This document shows positions 18,370 through 27,366 of a stretch of DNA of 64,000 nt, piece by piece. A program made the translations under genes and the position numbers. Below the pieces are notes generated by a model, which had not been told where the DNA came from, made no database searches, and was given only the letters and a program-made list of their open reading frames with translations. Origin of the DNA: Bacteroidota bacterium (GTDB taxonomy: Bacteria; Bacteroidota; Bacteroidia; Flavobacteriales; Weeksellaceae); the NCBI GenBank assembly GCA_023460855.1, contig JAEWOS010000019.1:1-64000 (forward strand), given 5' to 3'. Each line of letters opens with the position of its first letter. Position 1 is the first letter of the stretch.

Positions 18370-19356
18370 TCAAAGCAAAGATCTTGCATCGATCAGTTTA
18401 TTTGTACTGTTATCACGATACGCGTAATTAAAGCCTTTCTGCAGGCAGAAAGCTCCGGTGTCACCAGATTTGTTGAGTGCCAGAAAACCAATTTGAGTAT
18501 CTTTTACACTTCGGTTCTGCAGTCTGAAATTTCTGTGAATTCTGTTCACGGCTTCTTCACAGGCTTTTTGCGGACTGAAACCCTGCCTCATCAGTTCCAC
18601 AACCAGGTGCGTTCCGCAGGTACGTATTACTTCTTCGCCATGTCCGGTCGCAGTTGCAGCACCAATTTCATTGTCAACAAACAGTCCTGCTCCGATAATT
18701 GGCGAATCTCCGACTCTTCCGTGCATTTTATAGGCTAGTCCGGAAGTTGTGCATGCTCCGGAAAGATTTCCGTGTGCATCCAGCGCGATCATTCCGATGG
18801 TATCGTGATTTTCAATATTTACCGGAGGTTTATAATCTGATTTTTTCAGCCATTCCTTCCATTCTCTTTCACTTTCCGGAGTAAGCAGATTCATTTTTTT
18901 AAATCCCTGCTCCAGCGCGAATTCCAAAGCGCCGTTTCCAACCAGCATTACATGCGGCGTCTTCTCCATAACCGCTCTTGCGACAGAAATCGGATTTTTT
19001 ATATGCTGCAACGCTGCCACGGAACCGATATTGGCTTTATGATCCATGATGCAGGCATCAAGTGTTACCGAGCCTTCACGATCCGGCCTTCCTCCATAAC
19101 CAACGCTTCTTTCATCAGGACTATCCTCCACAATTCGCACGCCTTTTTCTACAGCATCCAGCGCATTTCCTCCGGAACTCAGCGTTTTCCAGGCTTCTTC
19201 GTTGGCTTCAATTCCGAATCTCCAGGTGGAAAGCACGACCGGTTTTTTTACAGCACCTGTTTTCGAATTTATATTCTGCGCACCGGCAGTCTGACTGAAA
19301 AGTGTTCCAATTCCTGCCAGAGTGGAAATCTTGATGAATTTTCGGCGGCTCTGCAT
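18370..19356 (-). CDS. N(4)-(beta-N-acetylglucosaminyl)-L-asparaginase (glycosylasparaginase)
   Basis: The enzyme cleaves the GlcNAc-Asn bond left when N-glycoproteins are degraded. It is an Ntn-hydrolase that activates itself by autoproteolysis. The 328-residue precursor has a Tat-like leader (RRKFIK) ending near AGAQ, a WRFG stretch, GYGGRPDREGSVTLDA, and the nucleophile Thr186 in ENHDTIGMIALD, preceded by the Asp of the cleavage site. RVGDSPIIGAGLFVDN and ATGHGEE complete the active site. This is the family of the well-studied Elizabethkingia (Flavobacterium) meningosepticum enzyme. It is followed by cutC. Confidence 0.95.
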   Translation of the reverse strand: MQSRRKFIKISTLAGIGTLFSQTAGAQNINSKTGAVKKPVVLSTWRFGIEANEEAWKTLSSGGNALDAVEKGVRIVEDSPDERSVGYGGRPDREGSVTLDACIMDHKANIGSVAALQHIKNPISVARAVMEKTPHVMLVGNGALEFALEQGFKKMNLLTPESEREWKEWLKKSDYKPPVNIENHDTIGMIALDAHGNLSGACTTSGLAYKMHGRVGDSPIIGAGLFVDNEIGAATATGHGEEVIRTCGTHLVVELMRQGFSPQKACEEAVNRIHRNFRLQNRSVKDTQIGFLALNKSGDTGAFCLQKGFNYAYRDNSTNKLIDARSLL

Positions 19357-19427
19357 ATTTTTAGGTGTTAATAATAGTGAGAATAAAGCAGCTTTTTCTC
19401 TTATCGAAATTTAAGGATTTTATTGAT

Positions 19428-19435
19428 TAAATTTG
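19428..19435 (+). promoter_or_regulatory. Putative -7 element for ctlX-like gene
   Basis: TAAATTTG matches TAnnTTTG and lies 19 nt before the ATG at 19455. Confidence 0.4.
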
Positions 19436-19454
19436 TGAAATTTCAAAAATTGAT

Positions 19455-20378
19455 ATGCAGGCAGCAGATACCGTACTAATGATAGAGCCTGTAGCTTTCG
19501 GCTACAACGCGCAAACCGCTGAAAATAATTATTTCCAGGTGAATTCTGAAAATTCAGATACGCAGGAGAAAGCACTTAAGGAATTCAATGGTCTGGTTGA
19601 AAAACTCCGGGCGAAAGGTGTGAATGTGATTGTTGTGAAAGATAAGACTGAACCGCATACGCCAGATTCTATTTTTCCGAATAACTGGGTGAGTTTTGGT
19701 GAAGATGGTAAGGTGATTCTTTATCCGATGTTTGCACCAAACAGACGCGATGAGCGACGGCCGGAAATTCTCGAGGAAGTAAAGAAAAGCGGTTTTGAAA
19801 TCAACGAAATAGAAGATCTGTCACATTTCGAAAATGAGGATAAATTTCTGGAAGGAACGGGAAGTATTATCTTCGACCACGATCATAAAATTGCCTATGG
19901 CTCGGTCTCTTTGAGGCTTGATGAAGAACTTTTCAAAAATTTCTGTCACAGAATCGGTTATGAGCCGGTCGTGTTCCACAGTTTTCAGGATGCAGGAGGA
20001 GAAAGGCTGCCGATTTATCACACCAATGTGATGATGTGCGTTGCAGACCGTTTTGTAGTAATCTGCCTTGATTGTATTGATGATGAAATGGAGCGCGAGA
20101 AAGTTCAGGAAATGATTAAAACCACGGAAAAAGAACTGATAGAAATTTCGGAACAGCAGATGCAGCAGTTTGCCGGCAATATGCTTCAGGTGCGCAATGA
20201 CGAGGGAAAAACTTTTTTGGTGATGAGTGAAACTGCCTATCAGTCACTGAACGATGAACAGATTTCAGCCATTGAAAAATATTCGGAAATCATTTACTCT
20301 GATCTCAATACCATAGAAACGAACGGGGGAGGAAGTGCGAGATGTATGCTTGCAGAAGTATTCCTGCCGAAGGCCTGA
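19455..20378 (+). CDS. ctlX: CtlX-like citrulline utilization hydrolase (arginine deiminase-related)
   Basis: The 307-residue soluble protein matches the arginine deiminase-related CtlX family: VLMIEPVAFGYNAQTAENN, DSIFPNNWVSF, VILYPMFAPNRRDERR, EGTGSIIFD, PIYHTNVMM with the catalytic His, and Cys297 in NGGGSARCMLAEVF. CtlX was described in Francisella as needed for growth on citrulline. The reaction in flavobacteria is untested. It is transcribed alone and converges on the esterase genes with a gap of only 5 nt and no clear terminator. Confidence 0.85.
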   Translation: MQAADTVLMIEPVAFGYNAQTAENNYFQVNSENSDTQEKALKEFNGLVEKLRAKGVNVIVVKDKTEPHTPDSIFPNNWVSFGEDGKVILYPMFAPNRRDERRPEILEEVKKSGFEINEIEDLSHFENEDKFLEGTGSIIFDHDHKIAYGSVSLRLDEELFKNFCHRIGYEPVVFHSFQDAGGERLPIYHTNVMMCVADRFVVICLDCIDDEMEREKVQEMIKTTEKELIEISEQQMQQFAGNMLQVRNDEGKTFLVMSETAYQSLNDEQISAIEKYSEIIYSDLNTIETNGGGSARCMLAEVFLPKA

Positions 20379-20383
20379 GAAAT

Positions 20384-21217
20384 TTAATTTTTCAGAAAGT
20401 TGCGGATTTTTTGAATGATATCGCTTTGATGCGGTTCCTCGCGCCAGTTGTGGTGATCACCGGAGTAAGCATGCGTTTCTCCCGAAATCACACCTTCTGA
20501 GATTAAACTGTCAAGTATTGTTTTTTGAGACATCGGAATTACGTCGTCAAATTCGCCAAAAAATGAAATAGACCGCACTTGGGAATCTTTGATCCAGGAA
20601 ACCGGACTTGCGAAAACCGCCTTCGTCATCGTTTCGGAAGATATGGCGGCAGCATCAACCATTCTGTTTTCAACAAAATCAATGTCAGGATAATACCGGA
20701 AATTAATATCTGTAAGATCTACCGGTCCTGCAATATTGACAACTGCTTCTACATCAGGATTTTTATATCTGAAAGCGTAGAGTGCAGCAAGGTGTCCGCC
20801 AGCCGAATAACCGGTAAGAACAAACCGCGGATTCACTGCATATTTCTCTGAATTTTGCTTCAGAAACTGAATCAGTTGATTTATTTCGTCGGTTTGCTGA
20901 GGCAGTGCGAAATGAGTTTCATCCGCCAGCGTATAATTGATCGTAACGAAAACATCGTTTGGAAAATGCTCCATCACCTGCAGCATAAAACCTGTAAGTG
21001 ATTCCTTTTCACCGCTGCGCCATCCGCCGCCGTGAACAAAAATGAAGGTTCTGGAAGCATCTGAGGTTTGCTTCGGAATGTAAATGTCAAATTTGTGAAT
21101 TGCCTCTTTTCCGTAAGCAATATCGCGATGCACAGCAATGTTTTGATCTCCGATTTTCAAATCTTTCTTATTACAGGAAACAGTTAGGGCCAACAATAAA
21201 ATGAGTAGTATCCGCAA
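20384..21217 (-). CDS. Lipoprotein alpha/beta hydrolase (esterase), copy 2
   Basis: The 277-residue protein begins with a lipoprotein signal (LLLALTVSC, Cys15). It has the HGGGW oxyanion motif of hormone-sensitive lipase/carboxylesterase-like hydrolases, a GYSAGG nucleophile elbow, DDVIP for the acid, and a final GDHHNW with the catalytic His. The only usable start is a TTG at 21217, because an in-frame TAA lies just upstream. It begins 5 nt after its paralogue stops, so translation is probably coupled. The substrate is unknown. Confidence 0.86.
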   Translation of the reverse strand: MRILLILLLALTVSCNKKDLKIGDQNIAVHRDIAYGKEAIHKFDIYIPKQTSDASRTFIFVHGGGWRSGEKESLTGFMLQVMEHFPNDVFVTINYTLADETHFALPQQTDEINQLIQFLKQNSEKYAVNPRFVLTGYSAGGHLAALYAFRYKNPDVEAVVNIAGPVDLTDINFRYYPDIDFVENRMVDAAAISSETMTKAVFASPVSWIKDSQVRSISFFGEFDDVIPMSQKTILDSLISEGVISGETHAYSGDHHNWREEPHQSDIIQKIRNFLKN

Positions 21218-21222
21218 TGGTT

Positions 21223-22089
21223 TTATGGGTTATAGCTGTTAAGAAAAGCTTTTGTTTTTCCAAGCATCCACGAAAGATGTGGTTCTGCACCCCATGCGTT
21301 ATGATCACCGTTGTAAATATGGCTTTCATTCGGAAAACCGGCCTGAATTAATTTTGCATCAAGACTAGCTTTATTTTCATCTGCATCTACAGTGATATCT
21401 GTTGCTCCGTAAAATGAAATTGTTGGCGGAGAACTATTTGAAACCCAGGTTATAGGACTGGCGTATGTTGATTTGGTCATTCCCTGCGGAACTACTGACG
21501 GATTCACGAGATTTGTAAAGAACGCATTCAGCGGATTCGCGGTGAAAGAGGGAAGGTTGAAATCAGTTGGTCCTACAATGTTTACGACGGCTTTTATTTC
21601 AGGATTTTGCTGCTTGTAGCCATAAAACATCGATAAGTGCCCGCCTGCAGAATTTCCGCAAAGTACAAACTCAGGTTTTACCTGATATTCCTGGGATCGC
21701 GCTTTGATATGATTGATCACCGCCTGAATATCGTCGATCTGATTTGGCAGCGCATATCCCGGAGTAAAAACATTTCCCAATACATAATTCATGTTAACGA
21801 TGGCATATTTAGGAAAATAAGTCTGCTTCATTACCGGAATTCCTCCGTTATAATCAGCTTTATCTCCGCCAACCCAGCCTCCGCCGTGAATAAAAATAAA
21901 AACTTTGGTAGTTGCAGCGGATCTTCCCGGCGGAAGGTAGATGTCATATTTTTGCTGTGCATGCGTACCATATGCTATGTTATAATCGTCTTTTGCCGGA
22001 AGTGGCGTATCTGTAGTATCTGAAATTCCGCCATCGCTTGCGCAGGAAAACATCAGAAAACACGTGAGAAGCATGATGAAATGTTTCAT
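21223..22089 (-). CDS. Lipoprotein alpha/beta hydrolase (esterase), copy 1
   Basis: The 288-residue protein has a lipoprotein signal (MKHFIMLLTCFLMFSC), then the same layout as its neighbour: YGTHAQQKYDIYLP, FIHGGGW, GNSAGGHLSMFYGY with the nucleophile Ser, and GDHNAW with the catalytic His. The start is the ATG at 22089 rather than an upstream TTG. The two genes are clear tandem duplicates that have diverged considerably. It lies downstream of the YkvA gene's terminator, so it must have its own promoter, which I could not identify. Confidence 0.87.
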   Translation of the reverse strand: MKHFIMLLTCFLMFSCASDGGISDTTDTPLPAKDDYNIAYGTHAQQKYDIYLPPGRSAATTKVFIFIHGGGWVGGDKADYNGGIPVMKQTYFPKYAIVNMNYVLGNVFTPGYALPNQIDDIQAVINHIKARSQEYQVKPEFVLCGNSAGGHLSMFYGYKQQNPEIKAVVNIVGPTDFNLPSFTANPLNAFFTNLVNPSVVPQGMTKSTYASPITWVSNSSPPTISFYGATDITVDADENKASLDAKLIQAGFPNESHIYNGDHNAWGAEPHLSWMLGKTKAFLNSYNP

Positions 22090-22128
22090 AACAGTGGATT
22101 TTGAACGTTGCACGATCAAAAATCATGC

Positions 22129-22157
22129 AAAAAAAATCCCGTGATTGCTCACAGGAT
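22129..22157 (-). terminator. Rho-independent terminator of the YkvA-family gene
   Basis: On the minus strand, a 9-bp stem (one wobble pair) closed by a GCAA tetraloop is followed by eight T residues. The stem arms are 22136-22144 and 22149-22157. Confidence 0.82.
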
Positions 22158-22180
22158 TGTTTGTTTATTTAGTTTGATGC

Positions 22181-22522
22181 TTATTCGATGATCTCCGCAT
22201 CAGAAATATTTTTCATGTTACCTTTCTGTTGTGCTTCCCAAAGCAGAAATTTGTCCACCTCTTTCAGGATTTTCGGCAGGACAAGTGAAAGTACTGCTAA
22301 ATCATCCGCAACGCCCAGAACAGGAATTGCAATATCCGGAATCAGATCGATTGGTGAGATTACATATAGAATTCCGAGTATCGGCAGAATTAAATCGATC
22401 GCATTCACTTTATAAATACCTTTACGCCAGTATTTAACCATACGGAACATGTCCGGAACTTTCTTAATAAATCCTTTGTGTTTAATGGCCTCTTTCGCCA
22501 GCTTAATTTTTGAGTATTTCAT
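22181..22522 (-). CDS. YkvA family protein (DUF1232)
   Basis: This small 113-residue protein carries the DUF1232 core, two hydrophobic segments around YVISPIDLIPDIAIPVLGVADDLAVLSLVLP (about residues 55-85), where SPIDLIPD is the family signature. It is probably a small inner-membrane protein. No function is established. It is a single-gene unit with a strong terminator. Confidence 0.88.
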   Translation of the reverse strand: MKYSKIKLAKEAIKHKGFIKKVPDMFRMVKYWRKGIYKVNAIDLILPILGILYVISPIDLIPDIAIPVLGVADDLAVLSLVLPKILKEVDKFLLWEAQQKGNMKNISDAEIIE

Positions 22523-22602
22523 TTCAGAATAAATGTTTTACACAGTTAGGAATCAATTAACTTGCCAAAAGCCATCTGTTTTCCGTTAAGAAAATCTAAA
22601 AA

Positions 22603-23145
22603 TTACGGTTTGGTGACGTTTTCGATAAACCGCCTGGAAGATTCACTGTTCCAGTCCTTAGACGAGGTTTCTTTTTGCAGAATTCTACCGTGTTTATCGA
22701 GCACAAATGTAGTGGGGTAAACCTTTGGTAAAATGCTGCTTTTGATAGGTGTTTCCGCAAGATATACCGGAGCAGTGTAGTTGTTTTCCCGGATAAATTT
22801 ACGCACCTTTTCTTCTTCATCGAGCATTGCAATAAGCACAAAATCCATATCATCCTTCTTTCTTTCGTACAGTTTCTGAATACTCGGCCATTCATCGCGA
22901 CAAGGCTTGCACCAGGTTCCCCAGAAATTAAGAAAGAGCACTTTGTTTCCGCGAAAATTTTTCAGATTGGTGGAAGTGATATTGATTCCTTTAAGCTGAA
23001 CATCATAATCCGATTCAGGAATGTTGAGATGGCTTTCCACTTCTGCCACCGGAAAAAGTAACTTTTTAACACCCGGAATAAAAGCCACGCCAATCAGAAC
23101 AACGATCAGCAAGAGATAGATAATATTCTTTCTTAGAAATTTCAT
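22603..23145 (-). CDS. TlpA-like thiol-disulfide reductase
   Basis: The 180-residue protein has an N-terminal membrane anchor (about residues 8-30) and a periplasmic thioredoxin fold with the redox motif WGTWCKPC, VYPTTFVLD (the cis-Pro region) and a C-terminal helix. It belongs to the TlpA/ResA group that reduces periplasmic disulfides, for example in cytochrome c maturation. It is the last gene of a tight three-gene run (aroC, thioredoxin-like, this gene), 9 nt after the preceding stop. Confidence 0.9.
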   Translation of the reverse strand: MKFLRKNIIYLLLIVVLIGVAFIPGVKKLLFPVAEVESHLNIPESDYDVQLKGINITSTNLKNFRGNKVLFLNFWGTWCKPCRDEWPSIQKLYERKKDDMDFVLIAMLDEEEKVRKFIRENNYTAPVYLAETPIKSSILPKVYPTTFVLDKHGRILQKETSSKDWNSESSRRFIENVTKP

Positions 23146-23154
23146 TTGGGCGTT

Positions 23155-23724
23155 TTATATTAATTCTAAAATTTCATCAATGGCATCTTTCCCGCGGTTT
23201 TTTGCATAATATACCTGAAGATCGTTGTAAAAATCGTCTTTAGGATAAACTTCCGGGTTGCTTTTGAATTGATGCAGCAAATCACGGCCAAATTTTGGTC
23301 GCGGTCCCCATGAATTCATGACTTCATAGTTTTCATCAAGAATTAATACTTTCGGAATTGACTGTGTTCCGTCTGTAAGAAACTGGTTAATCAGACTTTG
23401 ATCGTTATCGCGCAGAAAAATACGTGTCTCTATTCCCATCGATCCGAAAAATTTTGAAACTGCCGGAACTGTTGCGCTCGCGTCTCCGCACCACGGTTCA
23501 GAAATGATCAGAATTTTGCCGTTGAAGTTTTTGGTTTTCAGCATTTCCGTCTGGTTAGCGTCAATCCGGAATGTTTTCAGGGCTCTCTCACTTCTGTGAA
23601 CTCCAAGTTCGTAATATTCCCTGAATTCTTCGGGCGTTTCAGGCGCTGCAAGTCTCGCTTCACCGAGTTTCATGTAAGCTTCAAGTGACAGGGACTGATC
23701 CCAGTATTTTTTTACGTTGATCAT
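23155..23724 (-). CDS. Thioredoxin-family protein with a single active-site Cys
   Basis: The 189-residue cytosolic protein has a thioredoxin-like core: ILIISEPWCGDASATVP, FLRDNDQSLI and TQSIPKVLILDENY (cis-Pro loop). The usual CxxC is reduced to WCGDAS, so only one Cys remains. That argues against ordinary dithiol exchange and fits the PF14595-type thioredoxin-like proteins common in Bacteroidota. It sits 2 nt after aroC stops and 9 nt before the TlpA-like gene. Its partner is unknown. Confidence 0.85.
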   Translation of the reverse strand: MINVKKYWDQSLSLEAYMKLGEARLAAPETPEEFREYYELGVHRSERALKTFRIDANQTEMLKTKNFNGKILIISEPWCGDASATVPAVSKFFGSMGIETRIFLRDNDQSLINQFLTDGTQSIPKVLILDENYEVMNSWGPRPKFGRDLLHQFKSNPEVYPKDDFYNDLQVYYAKNRGKDAIDEILELI

Positions 23725-23726
23725 TA

Positions 23727-24794
23727 TTAACTTTCTGTTTTTCTGATTTTATTTATTAAAAAAAGGTCTGCCAGTACGAATGCAGTGAGATTTTCAACTA
23801 TCGGAACGGCCCGTGAAACCACGCACGGATCGTGTCTGCCTTTGCCTTCCAGAATTTTTTCTTCGCCGGATGAACTGAGGCTTAGCTGCTTTTGCATCAG
23901 AGTTGCCACAGGTTTGAAAGCAACTCTGAAGTAAATATCCATACCGTTCGAAATGCCGCCCTGTATTCCACCGGAAAGATTGGATTTTGTGCTGAAATCA
24001 GGATTAAACAAATCGTTGTGTTCGCTGCCTTTCATTTGCGATCCGCAAAATCCACTGCCGTATTCGAAGCCTTTTGCCGCATTGATGCTCAACATCGCTT
24101 TGGCAAGTTCAGCCTGAAGTTTTCCAAAAACCGGTTCGCCAATTCCTGCCGTTAAATTTCTGACGACGCAGGTTACTGTTCCGCCGATGGTGTTACCTTC
24201 TTTCCGTACTTCCTTAATTCTGGAAATCATTTTTTGCGCAGTTTCTTCATCGGGACAACGCACTGCATTTTGCTCTGTCAAAGAAAAATCCAAATCCTGA
24301 TAGGGCTTTTCGCAGAAAATATCACCTACTGAAGAAACATAGGCATTAATTTCAACTTCTGGCGGTAAGATCTGTTTCGCAAGTGCTCCGGCAGCAACCC
24401 AGTTTACCGTTTCTCGTGCGGAAGATTTTCCGCCGCCTCGATAATCGCGAATTCCGTATTTCTGGTCATAGGTGAAATCTGCATGGCTCGGACGGTACAC
24501 GTCTTTTAAATGACTGTAGTCTCCCGATTTCTGATTGTCATTCTTAATCAAGAACCCGATTGGCGTGCCGGTGGAAAATCCTTCAAAAATACCCGACAGA
24601 ATTTGAACTGTATCTATTTCCTTTCGTTGGGTTACGATGTTGCTCTGTCCTGGTTTTCTTCTGTCCAGTTCATGCTGAACTGCTGCCAAATCTACACTGA
24701 TGCCTGCAGGGAAATTGGTGATAATTCCGCCGTAGGCTTCTCCGTGGCTCTCTCCAAAGGTGGTGAGTTGTAGAAAATTTCCCAGTGCAAACAT
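23727..24794 (-). CDS. aroC: Chorismate synthase
   Basis: AroC converts EPSP to chorismate, the last step of the shikimate pathway, using reduced FMN. The 355-residue protein has the signatures TFGESHGEAYGGII, DRRKPGQS, GTPIGFLIKN, DYRGGGKSSARETVNWVAAGA, and GGIQGGISNG, with the C-terminal GRHDPCVVSRAVPIVEN. Its length is normal. It leads a run with two thioredoxin-fold genes. Confidence 0.97.
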   Translation of the reverse strand: MFALGNFLQLTTFGESHGEAYGGIITNFPAGISVDLAAVQHELDRRKPGQSNIVTQRKEIDTVQILSGIFEGFSTGTPIGFLIKNDNQKSGDYSHLKDVYRPSHADFTYDQKYGIRDYRGGGKSSARETVNWVAAGALAKQILPPEVEINAYVSSVGDIFCEKPYQDLDFSLTEQNAVRCPDEETAQKMISRIKEVRKEGNTIGGTVTCVVRNLTAGIGEPVFGKLQAELAKAMLSINAAKGFEYGSGFCGSQMKGSEHNDLFNPDFSTKSNLSGGIQGGISNGMDIYFRVAFKPVATLMQKQLSLSSSGEEKILEGKGRHDPCVVSRAVPIVENLTAFVLADLFLINKIRKTES

Positions 24795-24822
24795 AAATGC
24801 AAAGATAATGAATCGCGGTTGG

Positions 24823-26469
24823 TTAATCAGTACGAAGTTTCAGTTCACGGATGATTTCGCCGAGCTGTTTTTTTTCGTGGTCGGTTAGATTCTGCCAGTA
24901 AAATCCGTCAGAAATATCAGCACTGTAAGGTTGCGGAAAAATTCCTGCATCATAGTATTCAAGAAGAAAAGAAGGAGAAATAGCTGGAAGAGGAGTGGTG
25001 AAACTGAAAGGATAATCCTGCACAACATTAAAATTCAGCGCCCCAATGTTATAACTGCCATACTGATTATAACGGTACTCCTGCGGTTCCAGAAACTGGT
25101 TAAAGCAGAATTTTCCAATAAACTGCCCGACCCGGAAACTTGGTGTCACTTTCGTAAACAATCCCGGCGTTACAAAGAAAACCACAAGAACTGCAATGAG
25201 AGAACTGTAAAATCCAATGGAAATTTTCCTTGAGACTTTTGCACTGAAGATGAGGAACGCGACTGCAAAAAACACTTCCATGAAAAAACGGTACTGTGCG
25301 GAAAACCATAAAATCATGATCGATTTAACCAGTATGGAGATCACGGTAATTGTTATGATTTTTTTCTTCTTTAAGAATGCAAAAACGATCGAAGTAATCA
25401 GTGTGAGAAGGAAGAGAATATTGATTATTCCTTTAATTCCGGGAATTGTTAGCCAGTTTTTAAACCAATCAAGAGGTGTGAATTGTTTGATTGTCTTAAA
25501 AGTAAAATGTTCATCAAAAGTTTTTTCGGCCGCCAGTTGTGCCGATGTATTCAGAATCTGTTGATTGGGCTGCCAGTTTATTCCCATATCTGGAAACTGC
25601 ACCGGGAACACCGGATAACCAAAAGTCCACAAATTCTTAATAATAAAAATCAATAAAATAACAGATGCAGGAATCCAGAATTTCCACGATTTATGGTGCA
25701 GCAGTCCATATATTAATACAAGCAGAGGTACCCAGATTACAGTTGGTTTCAGTGTAAAAACGAAAACTGAGAGCAAGGTGAGGATTCTGAAATTGGGATG
25801 GGTCCGGAAAATTTCATCCAGAATCATCAGCGAAATTACGATAACCGGAAGATCGGCAGTCGGCGACTGTACGAAGAACAGCAAAAATGGTATAAAAAAA
25901 AGGTGTATCCAGGATTTTCGCTCGAAAATGAAGAGGAGGTAAATCAGCAAAACTACACTATTAAGTCTGAGGTACGGATCGGTAAAATGAGAAAAGCCGG
26001 CCTGTGCAACATGCCAAAGAGAAGTTTGTCCCAGAATCAGATCGAGATTTGATATTCCGCGTACGATTCCAAATTCAGAAAGCCATTTAATCGTTGGAAC
26101 AAAATATCCGAAATGGTCCAGAATAAACGGTGGAAATGTAGAAAAGAAAATGACAGGAAGTGCCGCCAAAAAGAATCCAGAGGAAACTTTGAAGTCATGT
26201 AATTTCTCTATCAGAAAAGCCCGTACAAACAGAATTAATCCTCCGGCAACGGTTAGCAGTTCCACCGCAAAACTCAGCGGAAGAAAAAATGCCGTAATTG
26301 TCCATGCGATGGTAACTGCAGCCAGTCCCGAAATAAGCTGAAAAGAGCTGCAGTTTTCTGTTCCTAAAAGCTTCGATAATGCCGCGCCGTATCCCCAAAT
26401 GACGGGAACCAGAACCAGCAGGGAAATTAAGAGAATCAGCACAAAAAAAGATTGCTTAAAAATAAACAA
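24823..26469 (-). CDS. Polytopic membrane protein, LIC_10190-like
   Basis: This is a 548-residue protein with about 12-14 hydrophobic helices. Conserved-looking soluble stretches are DHFGYFVPTIKWLSEFG, VRGISNLDLILGQTSLWHVAQAGFSHFTDPYLRLN and a C-terminal YNQYGSYNIGALNFN. The overall look is of a GT-C-type or LIC_10190 family membrane protein, possibly in surface polysaccharide or lipid modification. I am not certain of the family. The start appears to be TTG at 26469, because an in-frame stop lies two codons upstream and no ATG is available. Confidence 0.65.
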   Translation of the reverse strand: MFIFKQSFFVLILLISLLVLVPVIWGYGAALSKLLGTENCSSFQLISGLAAVTIAWTITAFFLPLSFAVELLTVAGGLILFVRAFLIEKLHDFKVSSGFFLAALPVIFFSTFPPFILDHFGYFVPTIKWLSEFGIVRGISNLDLILGQTSLWHVAQAGFSHFTDPYLRLNSVVLLIYLLFIFERKSWIHLFFIPFLLFFVQSPTADLPVIVISLMILDEIFRTHPNFRILTLLSVFVFTLKPTVIWVPLLVLIYGLLHHKSWKFWIPASVILLIFIIKNLWTFGYPVFPVQFPDMGINWQPNQQILNTSAQLAAEKTFDEHFTFKTIKQFTPLDWFKNWLTIPGIKGIINILFLLTLITSIVFAFLKKKKIITITVISILVKSIMILWFSAQYRFFMEVFFAVAFLIFSAKVSRKISIGFYSSLIAVLVVFFVTPGLFTKVTPSFRVGQFIGKFCFNQFLEPQEYRYNQYGSYNIGALNFNVVQDYPFSFTTPLPAISPSFLLEYYDAGIFPQPYSADISDGFYWQNLTDHEKKQLGEIIRELKLRTD

Positions 26470-26503
26470 TCTTTATCTGAAAAATTAATTTGTTATAAAT
26501 GGG

Positions 26504-27034
26504 TTAACGCCCTTTCTTTTTATCGACCTGGTTACCGATTGCATAACCGGATAAACCACCGATAATACCACCAACTACAGCACCACCACCACGGTTTTTC
26601 TTGTTAAGAATGGCTCCGGCGGCAGCACCGGTTGCTGTACCTACAATAGCACCTTTCGCTTTATGGCTGATTCCCTGTCTTGCAGGAGCCTGCTGCGTTG
26701 TACCATTGTTGGAGTATGTTCCGTTATTGGAACTTGAACTTCTAGGAGCAGGATTATTTACATATACTGTTTCCCGTACAACCTGAGTTCTTGGAGCAGC
26801 CGCTGCAGCCACTGTTCTGGCCTGCTTCGCTTCTGCAATACTGTCAGATTTTCTTTGGGTTTCATATGCAATCCTTTCTCTTTCAATTGCAAGCTTTTGC
26901 TTTTCTATTTCTAATTGTCGTTGCTGAAATTCAATTTTCTGTTGTTCCAGTGATTTTTCAGCGACCTGTTCGTTTTTATTACAAGCGGTCAGTAGTAAAA
27001 CTGAAGCTGCACCTGTTAAAAATATCTTTTTCAT
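26504..27034 (-). CDS. Glycine-zipper lipoprotein (YMGG-like)
   Basis: The 176-residue protein has a lipoprotein signal (SVLLLTAC, Cys18). A charged coiled coil of Gln/Glu/Lys/Arg (about residues 27-75) follows, then a Ser/Asn linker. A C-terminal glycine zipper (about 130-170) reads GAIVGTATGAAAGAILN and GAVVGGIIGGLSGYAIGNQV. It is probably tethered to the outer membrane with the zipper packing in or against a membrane. It is monocistronic, with about 245 nt of noncoding DNA upstream in which I see no convincing promoter. Confidence 0.85.
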   Translation of the reverse strand: MKKIFLTGAASVLLLTACNKNEQVAEKSLEQQKIEFQQRQLEIEKQKLAIERERIAYETQRKSDSIAEAKQARTVAAAAAPRTQVVRETVYVNNPAPRSSSSNNGTYSNNGTTQQAPARQGISHKAKGAIVGTATGAAAGAILNKKNRGGGAVVGGIIGGLSGYAIGNQVDKKKGR

Positions 27035-27246
27035 AACTGTTGACTTTTAAATACCTTTCTTAAAAAGGTGATTGATGCATAGAGTTTGGCAAGAATAAAA
27101 CCACGGTCACGTTAACAAAAGTTAAAAATTGTTAAAATTTAAACACAAGAAAAGTCCTTGCCAAGTTGTTTAGCGGTCAAAGTATTGTTAGTCAGAAAGT
27201 TAAGACGTACGAATTAATTTAAACTAAATGAAAGATATTTAATTAT

Positions 27247-27279
27247 AAAATCCGGTTCTGATATTCAGTACCGGATTTT
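27247..27279 (-). terminator. Terminator hairpin behind tRNA-Cys
   Basis: A perfect 10-bp inverted repeat (AAAATCCGGT 27247-27256, ACCGGATTTT 27270-27279) lies 2 nt past the tRNA 3' end. Confidence 0.75.
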
Positions 27280-27281
27280 AG

Positions 27282-27352
27282 AGGTGCCTAGCGGATTCGA
27301 ACCGCTGTAGATGGTGTTGCAGACCATTGCCTAGCCACTCGGCCAAAGCACC
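27282..27352 (-). tRNA. tRNA-Cys (anticodon GCA)
   Basis: On the minus strand the 71-nt gene folds as a cloverleaf. The acceptor stem is GGTGCTT with AGGCACC, and the anticodon loop CTGCAAC carries GCA at 27318-27320. The T arm is GCGGTTCGAATCCGC, and the discriminator base is T/U, as expected for Cys. CCA is not encoded. It follows folB on the same strand after 68 nt and is closed by a strong hairpin. Confidence 0.96.
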
Positions 27353-27366
27353 ATTTTTATGGTTTG

